DNA of 51,334 nucleotides from an uncultured Bacteroidales bacterium (GTDB lineage Bacteria; Bacteroidota; Bacteroidia; Bacteroidales; Paludibacteraceae): NCBI GenBank assembly GCA_946414805.1, contig CAMKPZ010000009.1, forward strand, positions 1 through 51,334, read 5' to 3'. Shown here one piece after another: positions 35,642 through 44,380 of this stretch. Positions within the stretch are counted from its first letter, which is position 1. The number at the start of each line of letters is the position of its first letter. The position numbers and the translations under genes were made by a program. The notes beneath the pieces are model-generated. The model ran no database searches and was not told the origin of the DNA. It saw nothing but the letters and a program-made list of their open reading frames with translations.

Positions 35642-37240
35642 TTAATAATCGTCAATTTTCCGGAAGACATCCTGAGGGTCGGTCGGCCTTATGTCATCCG
35701 CCCAGAAGAAAAGCGCCAGCCGGTCTCCTCCTTCGGGGATCTGATCCAAGGGGTACATCACTCCTGTTGTCTCGCTGGTGAACCGCATATGGTGGATCTT
35801 CCGGTCCTCCACAAACATGCGAATAAAACTGCTGGCGGTGGTGTTCATACCTACATAACTGCCGTCCTGCTCCTTGGGATAGAAGATCGTCAGTGCGTTT
35901 CCGTCCGTATCCACGATCTTCACTTCTCCCTCCACAAGGTAAGCCGTGAGCACCTTACCGCTCATCTGATTGAAGGTATCGAGCGAGTCCTGCATGACAC
36001 AGACCGCATTTCCCGTACCCACCGCATGCTCCACCGCTCCGTTCACAATATAAACCACTATACTGTCCGCCGCTATCTGCTGGTTCTCGCTCCAGCAGAT
36101 CGGTTTCGTATAGAGGTGCATGGTGGAATCGCTGCTGAGGTACACGAGCGAATCACAGGTCATCTGCATGTCGTCCCTGAAGACACGCACGCCGTAATGC
36201 GCCTGTACGCGGCGGTATGTGCTATCCGCATCCGTATAAGGCACCTCGGTTGTAAAGAGCGTGTCGGCATGGATGTATGAATAATGCACCGAATCCGACC
36301 AATCGACCATCAGCGCACTGTCCGTGGCATAACCGCGGCTGTTCTCCTCCCACATCTGGCCGTACTCTCCATACAGCGTGGCTTTCTGCGTCGAATCGAC
36401 CATCTGCATCCGTCCGAGCACCTCTCCAAAACCGATCCGTTTGTCGTAATAGATTGTATCTCCGGTCATTGTTCTTCCGTTTGAGTGGTGGATCAGCGAA
36501 CGATCCAAAAGCATCGACTGCTCGTTGGAAGTGTTGTACCATCCGCGGGAAGTGGTGATGTCCGTCTCCTCTTCATAGATGATATCCGTAGGACTGATGA
36601 TATCCGCCACTTTCGTATCCGTATTATACAGGAGCGTGTCGCTTGTGAGCACAAACTTAGGGTTCACCAACCGCACATTGCGGCTGAAAACAGCCTGTTT
36701 GGATTTCGTCTGGTATGTGCCGCGTTCAGAAGTAAGCGTATTAAGCGTGTCCTCGACCTCTCCTCCCGAGAAATAGTATGCCAGACCTGTTGAGCGGTTA
36801 TAATTGAGACTATCCGTAGTCAAGACCGTCGGGTTCTCCCCCAGCCTGCCATGAACCAGACGGACATGCTTGCGCATCCGTGCCAGTTTGGTATTGCCGT
36901 CATAGAAGAGCTTTTCGCCAACTCCGCTCAGCGTGTCCCCCTGTTCGAAGCGGACATGACCGAAAGCATCCAGAGAGTTAGAGTTCTCATAGAAATACGC
37001 CGAATCACAATACATCAGCGCATCCTCATGCCGGAAGACCACATTGCCTTTCAGTATCTGGGCGTCCGCTATCCGCTCCTGGTCAAACAAGAGGTTTTCC
37101 GCGCGCTCCAGATAGACCATGGTCTGAGCACTTGCGCTCAATGCACAATGCACAATTATCAATGCGCAAAGCGCTCTGAGAGTCAAACACAACCTCTTCA
37201 GTCCGTGCAAATTTCTATATTTTTGGAAAAAGCCCATCAA
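35642..37240 (-). CDS. OstA-like (LptA/LptD N-domain type) periplasmic protein
   Basis: Tandem OstA repeats form a beta-jellyroll of the kind that carries lipopolysaccharide across the periplasm. Repeats with the pattern DxLxY...G...F are seen throughout (LKGNVVFRHEDALMYCDSAY, VFSRNVRLVNPKFVLTSDTL, VRVFRDDMQMTCDSLVYLS). At 532 residues it is longer than LptA and lacks the LptD barrel, as is usual for OstA-like proteins of this phylum. The signal peptide (LRALCALIIVHCALSASAQ) is partly coded by 7-bp repeats. It lies 21 nt behind surA. Confidence 0.87.
   Translation of the reverse strand: MMGFFQKYRNLHGLKRLCLTLRALCALIIVHCALSASAQTMVYLERAENLLFDQERIADAQILKGNVVFRHEDALMYCDSAYFYENSNSLDAFGHVRFEQGDTLSGVGEKLFYDGNTKLARMRKHVRLVHGRLGENPTVLTTDSLNYNRSTGLAYYFSGGEVEDTLNTLTSERGTYQTKSKQAVFSRNVRLVNPKFVLTSDTLLYNTDTKVADIISPTDIIYEEETDITTSRGWYNTSNEQSMLLDRSLIHHSNGRTMTGDTIYYDKRIGFGEVLGRMQMVDSTQKATLYGEYGQMWEENSRGYATDSALMVDWSDSVHYSYIHADTLFTTEVPYTDADSTYRRVQAHYGVRVFRDDMQMTCDSLVYLSSDSTMHLYTKPICWSENQQIAADSIVVYIVNGAVEHAVGTGNAVCVMQDSLDTFNQMSGKVLTAYLVEGEVKIVDTDGNALTIFYPKEQDGSYVGMNTTASSFIRMFVEDRKIHHMRFTSETTGVMYPLDQIPEGGDRLALFFWADDIRPTDPQDVFRKIDDY
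37129..37166. repeat. 7-bp repeats inside the OstA-like signal peptide region
   Basis: CAATGCA, CAATGCA, CAATTAT and CAATGCG-type units code the hydrophobic part of the signal peptide (IIVHCALSA). Confidence 0.75.
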
Positions 37241-37261
37241 CCCTTTGTAAATTATTGATTG

Positions 37262-38608
37262 TCAATCATGAATCCAACCCGGGTATTGGAAATCGCACCC
37301 CTGCCATTCCGGAGAGATCTGTATGAATGTTGTCTTTTGCTTTTTAAGGATCCAAGAGTGGAGGAAATCCTCGCTGAGTTTGGCTTCCAACATCGATTTG
37401 ATCGCTTGGAAATCATCCGTCAGGTTAGCGCGGTGGATATCTGTTTTCTTCTTCAGTTTCACGATCGCACATACCTCACGGTTCTTCGCCTGATCCATCA
37501 TCACAAAAGGCTGTGAGATGTCACCCTCGTTCATGGAATAGATCTGCTTGGCAATCTCCGGAGCCAGATCCTGGTACTCGAAACGGCTGCTACCCGAATT
37601 GGGGTTGATCATCAGACCAGCACTCATGACTGTATTCTTATCCTCGGAGAAACGGATGACCGCCTGCTCAAACTGCAGACTATCCGCCAGAATCATATGC
37701 CGGATACTATCCAGCCGCTCGATCGCGTTGATCTTATCCGAAGCGCTGATACGCGGACGGAGCAGGATATGGCGGCAGTTGATCCGCTCACCTTTCTTCT
37801 CGATGAGTTGGATGATATGATAGCCGTACTCGGTTTGCACGATGCGGCTGACGCGTTTGGGATCATTGAGGTTAAACGCCACATCGGCAAACTCCGTGAC
37901 CAGCTGTCCACGGCCTACAAAGCCCAGTTCACCGCCTCTTTTGGCACTCTCGGTGTCCTCCGAATAGAGGCGTGCCAGCATTCCGAAATCCGCACTACCG
38001 CTCTGAACACGCTCCGTGAACTCACGCAGGCGCTGCTTGATCCGCTCCGTCTCTTCCACCGGAACCGGCGGTTCGAAACTAAGGATCTGCACCTCCACCT
38101 GAGCCGGCATCATCGGAATAGAATCCATCGGCAGGGAGGTGTAGAAACGGCGGATCTCAGAAGGCGTAGGTTTGATGTCAGCGGTCAGTTTCTGCTGCAT
38201 CTGCTGGATGATCATCTGGTTGCGCACCGTGGTCATCATCTCTTCGCGGATCTCACTGCTGGTCTTGCGGAAATACTCCTCCATCTTCTCCTTCGAACCG
38301 ATCTGGTTGATATAATAATTGAGCCGCATATCCACCTGGTGGCTCACACTGGATTCATTCGCCTCCACAGAGTCCAACTCCGCCTGGTGCAGGAAGAGTT
38401 TCTGGATCGCCATCTGCTCGGGAATATAACAATAGGGATCCCCCGGTATCTGCTGGCCTTCATACTGAGCACGCAGGCGCTCTTCCTCCACCTCGCTACG
38501 CAAGATAGCCTCGTCGCCCACAACCCAAATCACTTCGTCTATCACGCCTTGCGCCATAGCAGAAAGGCAGAAAAACAGACCTAACAACAGTGTATGGTAT
38601 TTTTTCAT
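37262..38608 (-). CDS. surA: SurA-type peptidylprolyl isomerase
   Basis: Periplasmic chaperone for outer-membrane barrels. Signal peptide MKKYHTLLLGLFFCLSAMA; an N-terminal SurA domain (about residues 20-165, starting VIDEVIWVVGDEAILRSEV); then two parvulin domains (about 170-275 with SEDTESAKRGGELGFVGRG, and about 280-385 with CRHILLRPRI and GDISQPFVM). Length 448 residues. It sits between a PPIase-like lipoprotein and the OstA-like protein, an envelope-assembly grouping. Confidence 0.93.
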   Translation of the reverse strand: MKKYHTLLLGLFFCLSAMAQGVIDEVIWVVGDEAILRSEVEEERLRAQYEGQQIPGDPYCYIPEQMAIQKLFLHQAELDSVEANESSVSHQVDMRLNYYINQIGSKEKMEEYFRKTSSEIREEMMTTVRNQMIIQQMQQKLTADIKPTPSEIRRFYTSLPMDSIPMMPAQVEVQILSFEPPVPVEETERIKQRLREFTERVQSGSADFGMLARLYSEDTESAKRGGELGFVGRGQLVTEFADVAFNLNDPKRVSRIVQTEYGYHIIQLIEKKGERINCRHILLRPRISASDKINAIERLDSIRHMILADSLQFEQAVIRFSEDKNTVMSAGLMINPNSGSSRFEYQDLAPEIAKQIYSMNEGDISQPFVMMDQAKNREVCAIVKLKKKTDIHRANLTDDFQAIKSMLEAKLSEDFLHSWILKKQKTTFIQISPEWQGCDFQYPGWIHD

Positions 38609-38610
38609 TC

Positions 38611-39441
38611 TTAGTAGAATATGATTTTATGTTTCTGAATCGCTTCGTTATAGAGCCTCTCCCGCTCTTTTTGCAAGAACTCCGCCTGACGGGAGAGAAG
38701 CACCATCTTCTCAATCTGCGGACGGGCATAGTCTATCGGCATTTGTCCACCGCGCAGATGCTTGTCAACGACCTGCAGGATATAGGTATTGAGCGAATCT
38801 GTAACCTCCACCTGGTCTTTTGCCTTCAGTTTGGCTTCAATCTCCGCGCGTTCAACGGGCATCTGAGAGAGAAGATCGGTGGTTGTGAGCCATTTGTCAC
38901 CAAACAACTCATAGCCGCTTGCATTCTGATAGGCATATTTCTCAATCGCATCCATCTCCTGTTCCGCCATCCATCCGCGCAGTTTCTTGATATTAGGCGC
39001 ATCGTTCGGAACAACCACCAATATTCCCTTCACAATGCTTTCGTCCAGACGAAACCGATCGGGCATACGGTCATAGATATCCTGCACCGTGGAATCCGAC
39101 ACCGCCTTCGGCATGTATCTCTCCACCAGATATTCCTCGTAGGCATGCACATAGAGCGCGCGACGATAATCACTCACCAAACGCTCGATTTCATCGTCCG
39201 ACTGCGCCTTGGCATTATCGTACAAAAGGATATCTTTCGCCCACTGGCTGATATATTGCTGCGCGACACGCAGACTGTCCTCTGCGCCCAATCCGACCGT
39301 CAGCGAATCCAGAGTGGAGCGATACAGGTATTGACCATTCACCTCCACCGCGGCACCGGATTGCTGCTTCTTCTCCAGAGCCTGACATCCGGAGAACAAA
39401 AACCCTGCCAAAGCAAGGACTATTATCAGTTTATTTCTCAT
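38611..39441 (-). CDS. PPIase/SurA-N-like lipoprotein
   Basis: Signal peptide with lipobox FSGC (MRNKLIIVLALAGFLFSGCQ), then VEVNGQYLYRSTLDSLTVG, a SurA-N-like opening, and a long helical body. The pattern GLGAED...AKDILLYDNAK and VDKHLRGGQMPIDYARPQIE fits PpiC/SurA-related lipoproteins of this phylum. I see no complete parvulin active site, so it is more likely a chaperone than an isomerase. The ATG at 39441 begins the signal peptide. surA follows two nt later. Leader only a few nt. Confidence 0.82.
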   Translation of the reverse strand: MRNKLIIVLALAGFLFSGCQALEKKQQSGAAVEVNGQYLYRSTLDSLTVGLGAEDSLRVAQQYISQWAKDILLYDNAKAQSDDEIERLVSDYRRALYVHAYEEYLVERYMPKAVSDSTVQDIYDRMPDRFRLDESIVKGILVVVPNDAPNIKKLRGWMAEQEMDAIEKYAYQNASGYELFGDKWLTTTDLLSQMPVERAEIEAKLKAKDQVEVTDSLNTYILQVVDKHLRGGQMPIDYARPQIEKMVLLSRQAEFLQKERERLYNEAIQKHKIIFY

Positions 39442-39449
39442 AACGGCTG

Positions 39450-39480
39450 CAAAGGTACGAAAAAATTTGCATATATACAA
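39450..39480 (-). promoter_or_regulatory. promoter of the envelope run (PPIase-like, surA, OstA-like ...)
   Basis: TTG (39480-39478), 20 nt spacer, TACCTTTG (39457-39450). It lies eight nt from the start codon, so the transcript has almost no leader. It overlaps the aroB promoter on the other strand. Confidence 0.78.
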
Positions 39481-39497
39481 AAATTTTTGTAATTTTG
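39467..39497 (+). promoter_or_regulatory. promoter of aroB
   Basis: TTG (39467-39469, in TTGCATATATA), 20 nt spacer, TAATTTTG (39490-39497). The aroB ATG at 39506 follows after eight nt. Confidence 0.82.
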
Positions 39498-39505
39498 CAC
39501 GCAAA

Positions 39506-40552
39506 ATGAGTAACCAAGCTACAAATAAAGACCTTCAGAGCCTCTTAAACCGATACGAGAAGGGGCAGATTTGCGTTGTTGCGGATAAGACACTTATCCG
39601 CCACGACTGTTGGAACAGGTATGAAGCATTGCGCGAAATGCCTGTTTTATGGCTGGAGACAGACGAAGCGCATAAGTCAATAGAGACAGTAGCCCGGATT
39701 TGGGATTTTCTCTTTGAGAACGATATTACCCGCTCCGGATTGCTGGTTTGCGTCGGAGGCGGCGTGCTAACCGATATAGGCGGTTTTGCCGCAGCGACTT
39801 ACAAACGAGGAATTGATTACATCAATATTCCTACTACTTTATTAGCTATGATCGATGCCTCCTCAGGAGGAAAGACGGGGTGTAACTACAGAGGACTGAA
39901 GAACAGCATCGGCGTTTTCGCTGCTCCGGCAGAGACGATCATTGACACGCAATGGCTTCACACCTTACCTCCCCGACAGTTCTTAAGCGGTTATGGCGAA
40001 ATGCTCAAGACCGGATTGATAGATTCTTCCGATTTCAACGGGCTATGGAGCCGCTTGTGCAGTTACGATTTAGAGAGAATGGATCCCGATGAATTGGAGC
40101 CTTTGATCCAAGATTGCATCGCAGTCAAAGAGAAAATCGTAACCGCTGATCCACGTGAAGGAGGACTGCGAAAAGTGCTCAATTTAGGGCATACTTTCGG
40201 TCATGCATTAGAAGAGTTGAGCCTGCAAGGAGAGCCGGAGAAGATTCTCTTACACGGCTATGCCGTGGTGTACGGATTGATCGCAGAACTGTACTTGAGT
40301 ATTGTGAAACCCGGTTGTCCATCCGAACCGCTGCAGCAACTTACACAGATCGTGCTGCATACATACGGAAAGCCCGATTGCAAATGCTCCGACCGTGAGC
40401 GACTGATCGCAAAGATGCAACAGGACAAGAAAAACGAGCACGCCGGAGAGATCAACTGTACATTATTAAAAGATGTCGGGCAACCGGTTATTAATCAAGT
40501 TATTACAAAACAAGAAGCAGAAGAAGCGCTTGACTATTTATTCTCCATATAA
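39506..40552 (+). CDS. aroB: 3-dehydroquinate synthase
   Basis: Second step of the shikimate pathway: converts DAHP to 3-dehydroquinate with NAD and a divalent metal. The NAD-binding GGGVLTDIGGFAAATYKRG and IPTTLLAMIDASSGGKTG are present, as are the metal ligands Glu in GYGEMLKTG, His in NLGHTFGHALE and His in LLHGYAVVYG. The ATG at 39506 is the only start downstream of the promoter. Length 348 residues. The CCA-type gene follows four nt later. Confidence 0.96.
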   Translation: MSNQATNKDLQSLLNRYEKGQICVVADKTLIRHDCWNRYEALREMPVLWLETDEAHKSIETVARIWDFLFENDITRSGLLVCVGGGVLTDIGGFAAATYKRGIDYINIPTTLLAMIDASSGGKTGCNYRGLKNSIGVFAAPAETIIDTQWLHTLPPRQFLSGYGEMLKTGLIDSSDFNGLWSRLCSYDLERMDPDELEPLIQDCIAVKEKIVTADPREGGLRKVLNLGHTFGHALEELSLQGEPEKILLHGYAVVYGLIAELYLSIVKPGCPSEPLQQLTQIVLHTYGKPDCKCSDRERLIAKMQQDKKNEHAGEINCTLLKDVGQPVINQVITKQEAEEALDYLFSI

Positions 40553-40556
40553 AACG

Positions 40557-42044
40557 ATGATTGTTGATAATTCCAAAATAGAAAATCCTATCTTACGCAT
40601 GGTAGGAGAAGAAGCCGACCGAATGCAATTAGCATGTTATGTGATCGGCGGATGGGTTCGTGATCTATTCCTGCATCGCGAATCAACCGATATAGATATA
40701 GTCTGTTTGCCCTCTCAAGCGCGCCTTGAGAACGGCGAGACGATCAGCCGTCCCGGTATAGCGTTAGCAGAAGCAGTGGCAAAGCGTTTAGGGAGAGGCG
40801 CCCATCTATCGGTATTCAAGACTTACGGAACCGCGCAAGTGAAAAAAGGAGGGTTGGAACTGGAGTTTGTAGGTGCCCGCAAGGAGAGTTACCAACGGGA
40901 CAGCCGCAATCCGATTGTAGAAGACGGAACGCTTCAAGAAGACCAGAACCGGCGTGATTTCACCATCAATGCGATGGCTATCTGTCTGAACCATGACCAC
41001 TATGGAGAATTGCTAGATCCTTTCGATGGAATCGAGGATTTAGAACAATGTATCATCCGTACTCCGCTTGATCCGGATATCACTTTCTCGGACGATCCGT
41101 TGCGGATGATGCGTGCTATCCGTTTTGCGACACAATTAGGATTTTTCCTGCATGAAGAAACCTTCGATGCCATCGTCCGGAATGCACAACGGATAGAGAT
41201 CATCACACGAGAACGCATTGCCGAAGAGCTCAACAAGATCATGATGAGCCGACGGCCTTCAGAAGGATGGATCTTACTGGACAAGACCGGCCTGCTACCC
41301 CTTATTTTTCCTGAATTGACGGCACTCAAAGGCGTGGAAGTAAAAGAAGGAAGGGGGCATAAAGACATCTTCTTCCACACACTCAAAGTGCTGGATAATG
41401 TAAGTGATCTCTCCAGAAACCTTACACCAAAGGAGGATGACAAATTAGAGAACCGCGTGCTCTGGCTCAGATGGGCTGCGCTGCTGCATGATATCGGCAA
41501 ACCGAAAAGCAAGGAATGGGATCCTCATGCCGGATGGACATTCCGCAATCACAATTATATCGGTGCGAAGATGGTGCCGCGTATCTTTGCCAAACTCAAG
41601 TTGCCACAGAACGAGAAGATGGAGTACGTAAAAAAGATGGTGGATCTGCATATGCGTCCGATTAATCTGATTGAAGACTCCGTGACCGACAGTGCTGTTC
41701 GGCGATTGCTCTTTGAAGCCGGAGACGACATAGAGGATCTGATGCTTCTTTGCGATGCTGATATCACGAGCCGGAACGAAGAGAAAAAAGCCCGATTCCA
41801 TCGGAACTATCAGCTTGTGAGACAGAAGATGGTAGAGTTGGAAGAACGGGATCGGATCCGCAATTTCCAACCGCCTATCAAGGGCGATGAAATCATGGAG
41901 ATACTGCATTTAGAGCCATGTTCCACCATAGGCGAACTAAAGACAGCCATCAAAGATGCTATTCTGGACGGTGTGATCCCGAATGAGTACGAAGCCGCCA
42001 AAGCGTATATGCTTCAGTTAGCGCATGAACGCGGCTTGTGCTAA
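40557..42044 (+). CDS. cca: tRNA nucleotidyltransferase / poly(A) polymerase family protein with HD domain
   Basis: Class II nucleotidyltransferase that adds or repairs the CCA end of tRNA. The head domain has GGWVRDLFLH and the catalytic DIDIV (residues about 30-50), then RRDFTINAMA, DPFDGIEDL and DDPLRMMRAIRFA. An HD domain with LLHDIGKPKSKEW and DADITSRN follows. Length 495 residues. The ATG at 40557 gives the normal N-terminus; the longer open frame overlaps aroB. Its last 27 nt overlap the end of recX on the other strand. Confidence 0.93.
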   Translation: MIVDNSKIENPILRMVGEEADRMQLACYVIGGWVRDLFLHRESTDIDIVCLPSQARLENGETISRPGIALAEAVAKRLGRGAHLSVFKTYGTAQVKKGGLELEFVGARKESYQRDSRNPIVEDGTLQEDQNRRDFTINAMAICLNHDHYGELLDPFDGIEDLEQCIIRTPLDPDITFSDDPLRMMRAIRFATQLGFFLHEETFDAIVRNAQRIEIITRERIAEELNKIMMSRRPSEGWILLDKTGLLPLIFPELTALKGVEVKEGRGHKDIFFHTLKVLDNVSDLSRNLTPKEDDKLENRVLWLRWAALLHDIGKPKSKEWDPHAGWTFRNHNYIGAKMVPRIFAKLKLPQNEKMEYVKKMVDLHMRPINLIEDSVTDSAVRRLLFEAGDDIEDLMLLCDADITSRNEEKKARFHRNYQLVRQKMVELEERDRIRNFQPPIKGDEIMEILHLEPCSTIGELKTAIKDAILDGVIPNEYEAAKAYMLQLAHERGLC

Positions 42045-42461
42045 GATCTCATCGTATGTAAATCCACGTTGGAGGAGAAAGCGCATGCGTTTCTCCGGCG
42101 CATCGGAACGGCGCTGACGGACGAGTGACTGCAGATTGGCTTTATATTGGTCTTCGTCTATCTCTTCCAAGGCAGTATTTATCGCCGCAGATGGTAATTG
42201 AAGGGCTTGCAGACCGGCGCGGATCTTAAGTCGTCCCCAGCTCTGGTACGCCACTTTATCATGCACATATGCAGCGCAGAAACGGGTATCGTTCAGATAG
42301 CCGTCTGCATACAGATTATCGACGATTTCATCGAACAAATCCTGCGGTGCTCCCCATTCATAGAGTTTGCGTCGCACATCTGCGGCGCAGTGCTCCGCGC
42401 GGGCACAATAGACTTGCGCTTTATTCAAGGCTTCGGGCTTCGATAATTCGTGCTTTTCCAT
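42018..42461 (-). CDS. recX: regulatory protein RecX
   Basis: Modulator of RecA filaments. Helical repeats with KAQVYCARAEHCAADVRRKL, the conserved YLNDTRFCAAYV, GRLKIRAGLQ and the end RMRFLLQRGFTYDEI identify it. Length 147 residues. It overlaps the end of prmC by 41 nt and converges with the CCA-type gene. Confidence 0.92.
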   Translation of the reverse strand: MEKHELSKPEALNKAQVYCARAEHCAADVRRKLYEWGAPQDLFDEIVDNLYADGYLNDTRFCAAYVHDKVAYQSWGRLKIRAGLQALQLPSAAINTALEEIDEDQYKANLQSLVRQRRSDAPEKRMRFLLQRGFTYDEILAQAAFMR

Positions 42462-43275
42462 ATTGGTCTTTTATACATTGAATGCCGGTATAACGGAGAG
42501 AGGAAAGGAGAGATGTCATTTCTTCCGGATACGCCTCGTTGATCTCAAAGAAGAGATGGCGTCCCAAATGCAGTTCGGCAATGCGGCGATAGAAGAGCAG
42601 CGGATCATCGTCCGGCACAAAGAGTGCAGCGGAAGGTTCGTAGTCCAACACGTTCCGGCGCATTTGAGATTTCTCATGTTCGCATATATAAGGAGGATTG
42701 GAAACGACTATGTCGTATTGGTGACTGGTGATTGGAGAAGGGTGATTTCGCCCGATTTCATCGGATAAAATATCCATTTGGAAGAACTCCACCTCCACCT
42801 TGTTACGGCGCGCATTCTCCCGAGCCACAGCGATTGCTTCTGCAGAGATATCTATGCCGGTGACAGTCCAGGACGGATGTTTCTTCTTGAGGGCGATAGC
42901 AATACAGCCGTTTCCGGTACCGATATCCAAGACATGCAGCATTTGGTCATTGGGCATTTTGGCATTTACGCGTTCTACCAGTTCGGCGGTCTCCGGACGC
43001 GGAATGAGCGTAGCCGGAGTGAGTGCAAGATCCAAGCCGTACCAGAAAGTGCGGCCAAAAATGTACTGGATGGGTTCGAAATGCAGCAAACGAGAAATTA
43101 TTTCACTTATTTCTTGCTTTTTCGGAAAATTTGTAGTATCTTTGCAGCCGCAAAGCAGTTGCGTACGGGAAAGAGCTGTGGTCTCCTCAAGGATCCACCA
43201 CGCCATTTCCTCCGCTTCATCTTCGGGATAAGCGGCGGTCAGTTGCGATGCAATGTTACGGATTAACTCTTTCAC
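42421..43275 (-). CDS. prmC: release factor glutamine methyltransferase
   Basis: Methylates the GGQ glutamine of RF1 and RF2. An N-terminal helical domain (VKELIRNIASQL, IQYIFGRTFWYGL) is followed by a Rossmann methyltransferase domain with VLDIGTGNGCIAIAL (SAM site) and the catalytic NPPY in IVVSNPPYICEHE. The start is taken as GTG at 43275 because the next upstream ATG (43290) lies inside the promoter; the promoter's -7 box ends only four nt before the GTG, so the messenger would be leaderless. Two short segments, NAKMPNDQM before the SAM motif and NHPSPITSHQ before NPPY, are coded by repeat-like DNA. Length 284 residues. Confidence 0.92.
   Translation of the reverse strand: MKELIRNIASQLTAAYPEDEAEEMAWWILEETTALSRTQLLCGCKDTTNFPKKQEISEIISRLLHFEPIQYIFGRTFWYGLDLALTPATLIPRPETAELVERVNAKMPNDQMLHVLDIGTGNGCIAIALKKKHPSWTVTGIDISAEAIAVARENARRNKVEVEFFQMDILSDEIGRNHPSPITSHQYDIVVSNPPYICEHEKSQMRRNVLDYEPSAALFVPDDDPLLFYRRIAELHLGRHLFFEINEAYPEEMTSLLSSLRYTGIQCIKDQYGKARIIEARSLE
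42716..42740. repeat. 7-bp repeat remnant inside prmC (ATTGG type)
   Basis: Units related to TGACTGG and TGATTGG, as in the glycosyltransferase gene, code SPITSHQ on the minus strand. Confidence 0.6.
42942..42968. repeat. 7/8-bp repeat inside prmC (CATTT type)
   Basis: CATTTGGT, CATTGGG, CATTTTGG and CATTTACG, the unit seen in the gaps at 31858 and 32683, code VNAKMPNDQM. Confidence 0.65.
43114..43144 (+). promoter_or_regulatory. probable promoter of ribD inside prmC
   Basis: TTG (43114-43116), 20 nt spacer, TATCTTTG (43137-43144). It lies on the strand opposite prmC; a transcript from about 43150 would have a leader of about 148 nt before ribD, antisense to the prmC start. Confidence 0.65.
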
Positions 43276-43279
43276 GCTG

Positions 43280-43310
43280 CAAAAGTACAAAAAAAAAATG
43301 AATTACGCAA
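43280..43310 (-). promoter_or_regulatory. promoter of prmC-recX
   Basis: TTG (43310-43308, in TTGCGTAATT), 20 nt spacer, TACTTTTG (43287-43280). The -33 box lies inside the first codons of ribD. Confidence 0.78.
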
Positions 43311-44362
43311 ATTATATTGCAAAATGTATTGAGATTGCCCGTCGCGGCGAATACTATGTAGCCCCCAATCCGATGGTCGGGGCAGTACTTGTCCGTAACA
43401 GCGACGAGTGCGTTTTGGCGGAAGGTTGGCATGAGCAGTTCGGAGGTCCGCACGCGGAGGTGAACTGTTTCAGGAATTATGAATCACGGATTGCGAAGCA
43501 TGAATGGCCGGCGGTTGATCTGAGAGATTGTACGTTATTCGTGAGTCTGGAGCCATGCTGCCATTACGGAAAGACCCCTCCTTGCGCCAAGTTGATTATC
43601 GAGAAAGGCGTAGGTCATGTGGTGGTAGGGATGTCAGATCCGAATCCGTTAGTAGCAGGAAAAGGGGTGCAGATGCTACGCGAAGCAGGGATCAAGGTGG
43701 AGACAGGGGTGTTAGAGAAAGAGTGCCGTGAGTTGAACAAACGGTTCCTGTGTCTGCATGAGAAGAAACGGCCTTATGTGGTTCTCAAATGGGCTCAGAC
43801 GGCGGATGGGTTTGTAGATAAGAAACGAGCAACAGGGGCTTCGAACGGAAAGCATCTGAACGGTGCTTTGCCGATTTCAACGGAGAAAACGAAGGCGTTG
43901 GTACATAAGATGCGTGCCGAAAACATGGCGATTATGGTAGGTACGCGAACGGTTTTACTGGACAACCCGCGGCTGAGAAACACCCACTGGGAAGGCAGAG
44001 ACCCTATCCGTGTGACGATCGACCGGCACGGGATCATCCCGTCTAATGCGCGGATTTTTGAGAGCGAGACGCAAGAAGAGAAAAAGAGTTATAACGGTAT
44101 TGAGCCGGTGATTGTTTATCGGGAGCAGAGCGATTGGCCGTTTATTCTGTCGGATCTGGCGGGAAGGAATATTCATTCCGTGCTGGTAGAAGGAGGTCCG
44201 AGATTGCTGGATTCCATTCTGAAGAGCGGCATCTGGGATGAGATGCATATAGAGGTTGCGCCGGAAATAAAGATCGGCGAAGGGGTCTCGGCACCGGAAG
44301 TGGCTTTGCCAGAAGCGTTTGAAAGCGTTGACGGACACAGGTTATACACTATTTATCAATAA
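43298..44362 (+). CDS. ribD: bifunctional riboflavin deaminase/reductase RibD
   Basis: Two steps of riboflavin synthesis. The N-terminal deaminase domain (about 1-145) has PNPMVGAVLVRN, the zinc/proton-shuttle HAEVNCF and the zinc cysteines in PCCHYGKTPPCAK. The C-terminal NADPH-dependent reductase domain (about 150-354) starts with RPYVVLKWAQTADGF and has SVLVEGGPRLLDSIL. The ATG at 43298 is chosen over upstream starts, which fall in the prmC promoter. Length 354 residues. No FMN riboswitch is recognisable upstream. Confidence 0.95.
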   Translation: MNYANYIAKCIEIARRGEYYVAPNPMVGAVLVRNSDECVLAEGWHEQFGGPHAEVNCFRNYESRIAKHEWPAVDLRDCTLFVSLEPCCHYGKTPPCAKLIIEKGVGHVVVGMSDPNPLVAGKGVQMLREAGIKVETGVLEKECRELNKRFLCLHEKKRPYVVLKWAQTADGFVDKKRATGASNGKHLNGALPISTEKTKALVHKMRAENMAIMVGTRTVLLDNPRLRNTHWEGRDPIRVTIDRHGIIPSNARIFESETQEEKKSYNGIEPVIVYREQSDWPFILSDLAGRNIHSVLVEGGPRLLDSILKSGIWDEMHIEVAPEIKIGEGVSAPEVALPEAFESVDGHRLYTIYQ

Positions 44363-44380
44363 GGTTCAGAAGGCAAAATA

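Noticed and set aside
40473..40556. Upstream start for the CCA-type gene inside aroB
   Set aside because: The added residues (Lys- and Leu-rich) are not part of the family, and the ATG at 40557 lies four nt after the aroB stop, the expected operon spacing.
43276..43290. ATG at 43290 as the prmC start
   Set aside because: That codon overlaps the promoter -7 box, so it cannot be in the transcript; the GTG at 43275 begins the conserved KELIRN sequence.
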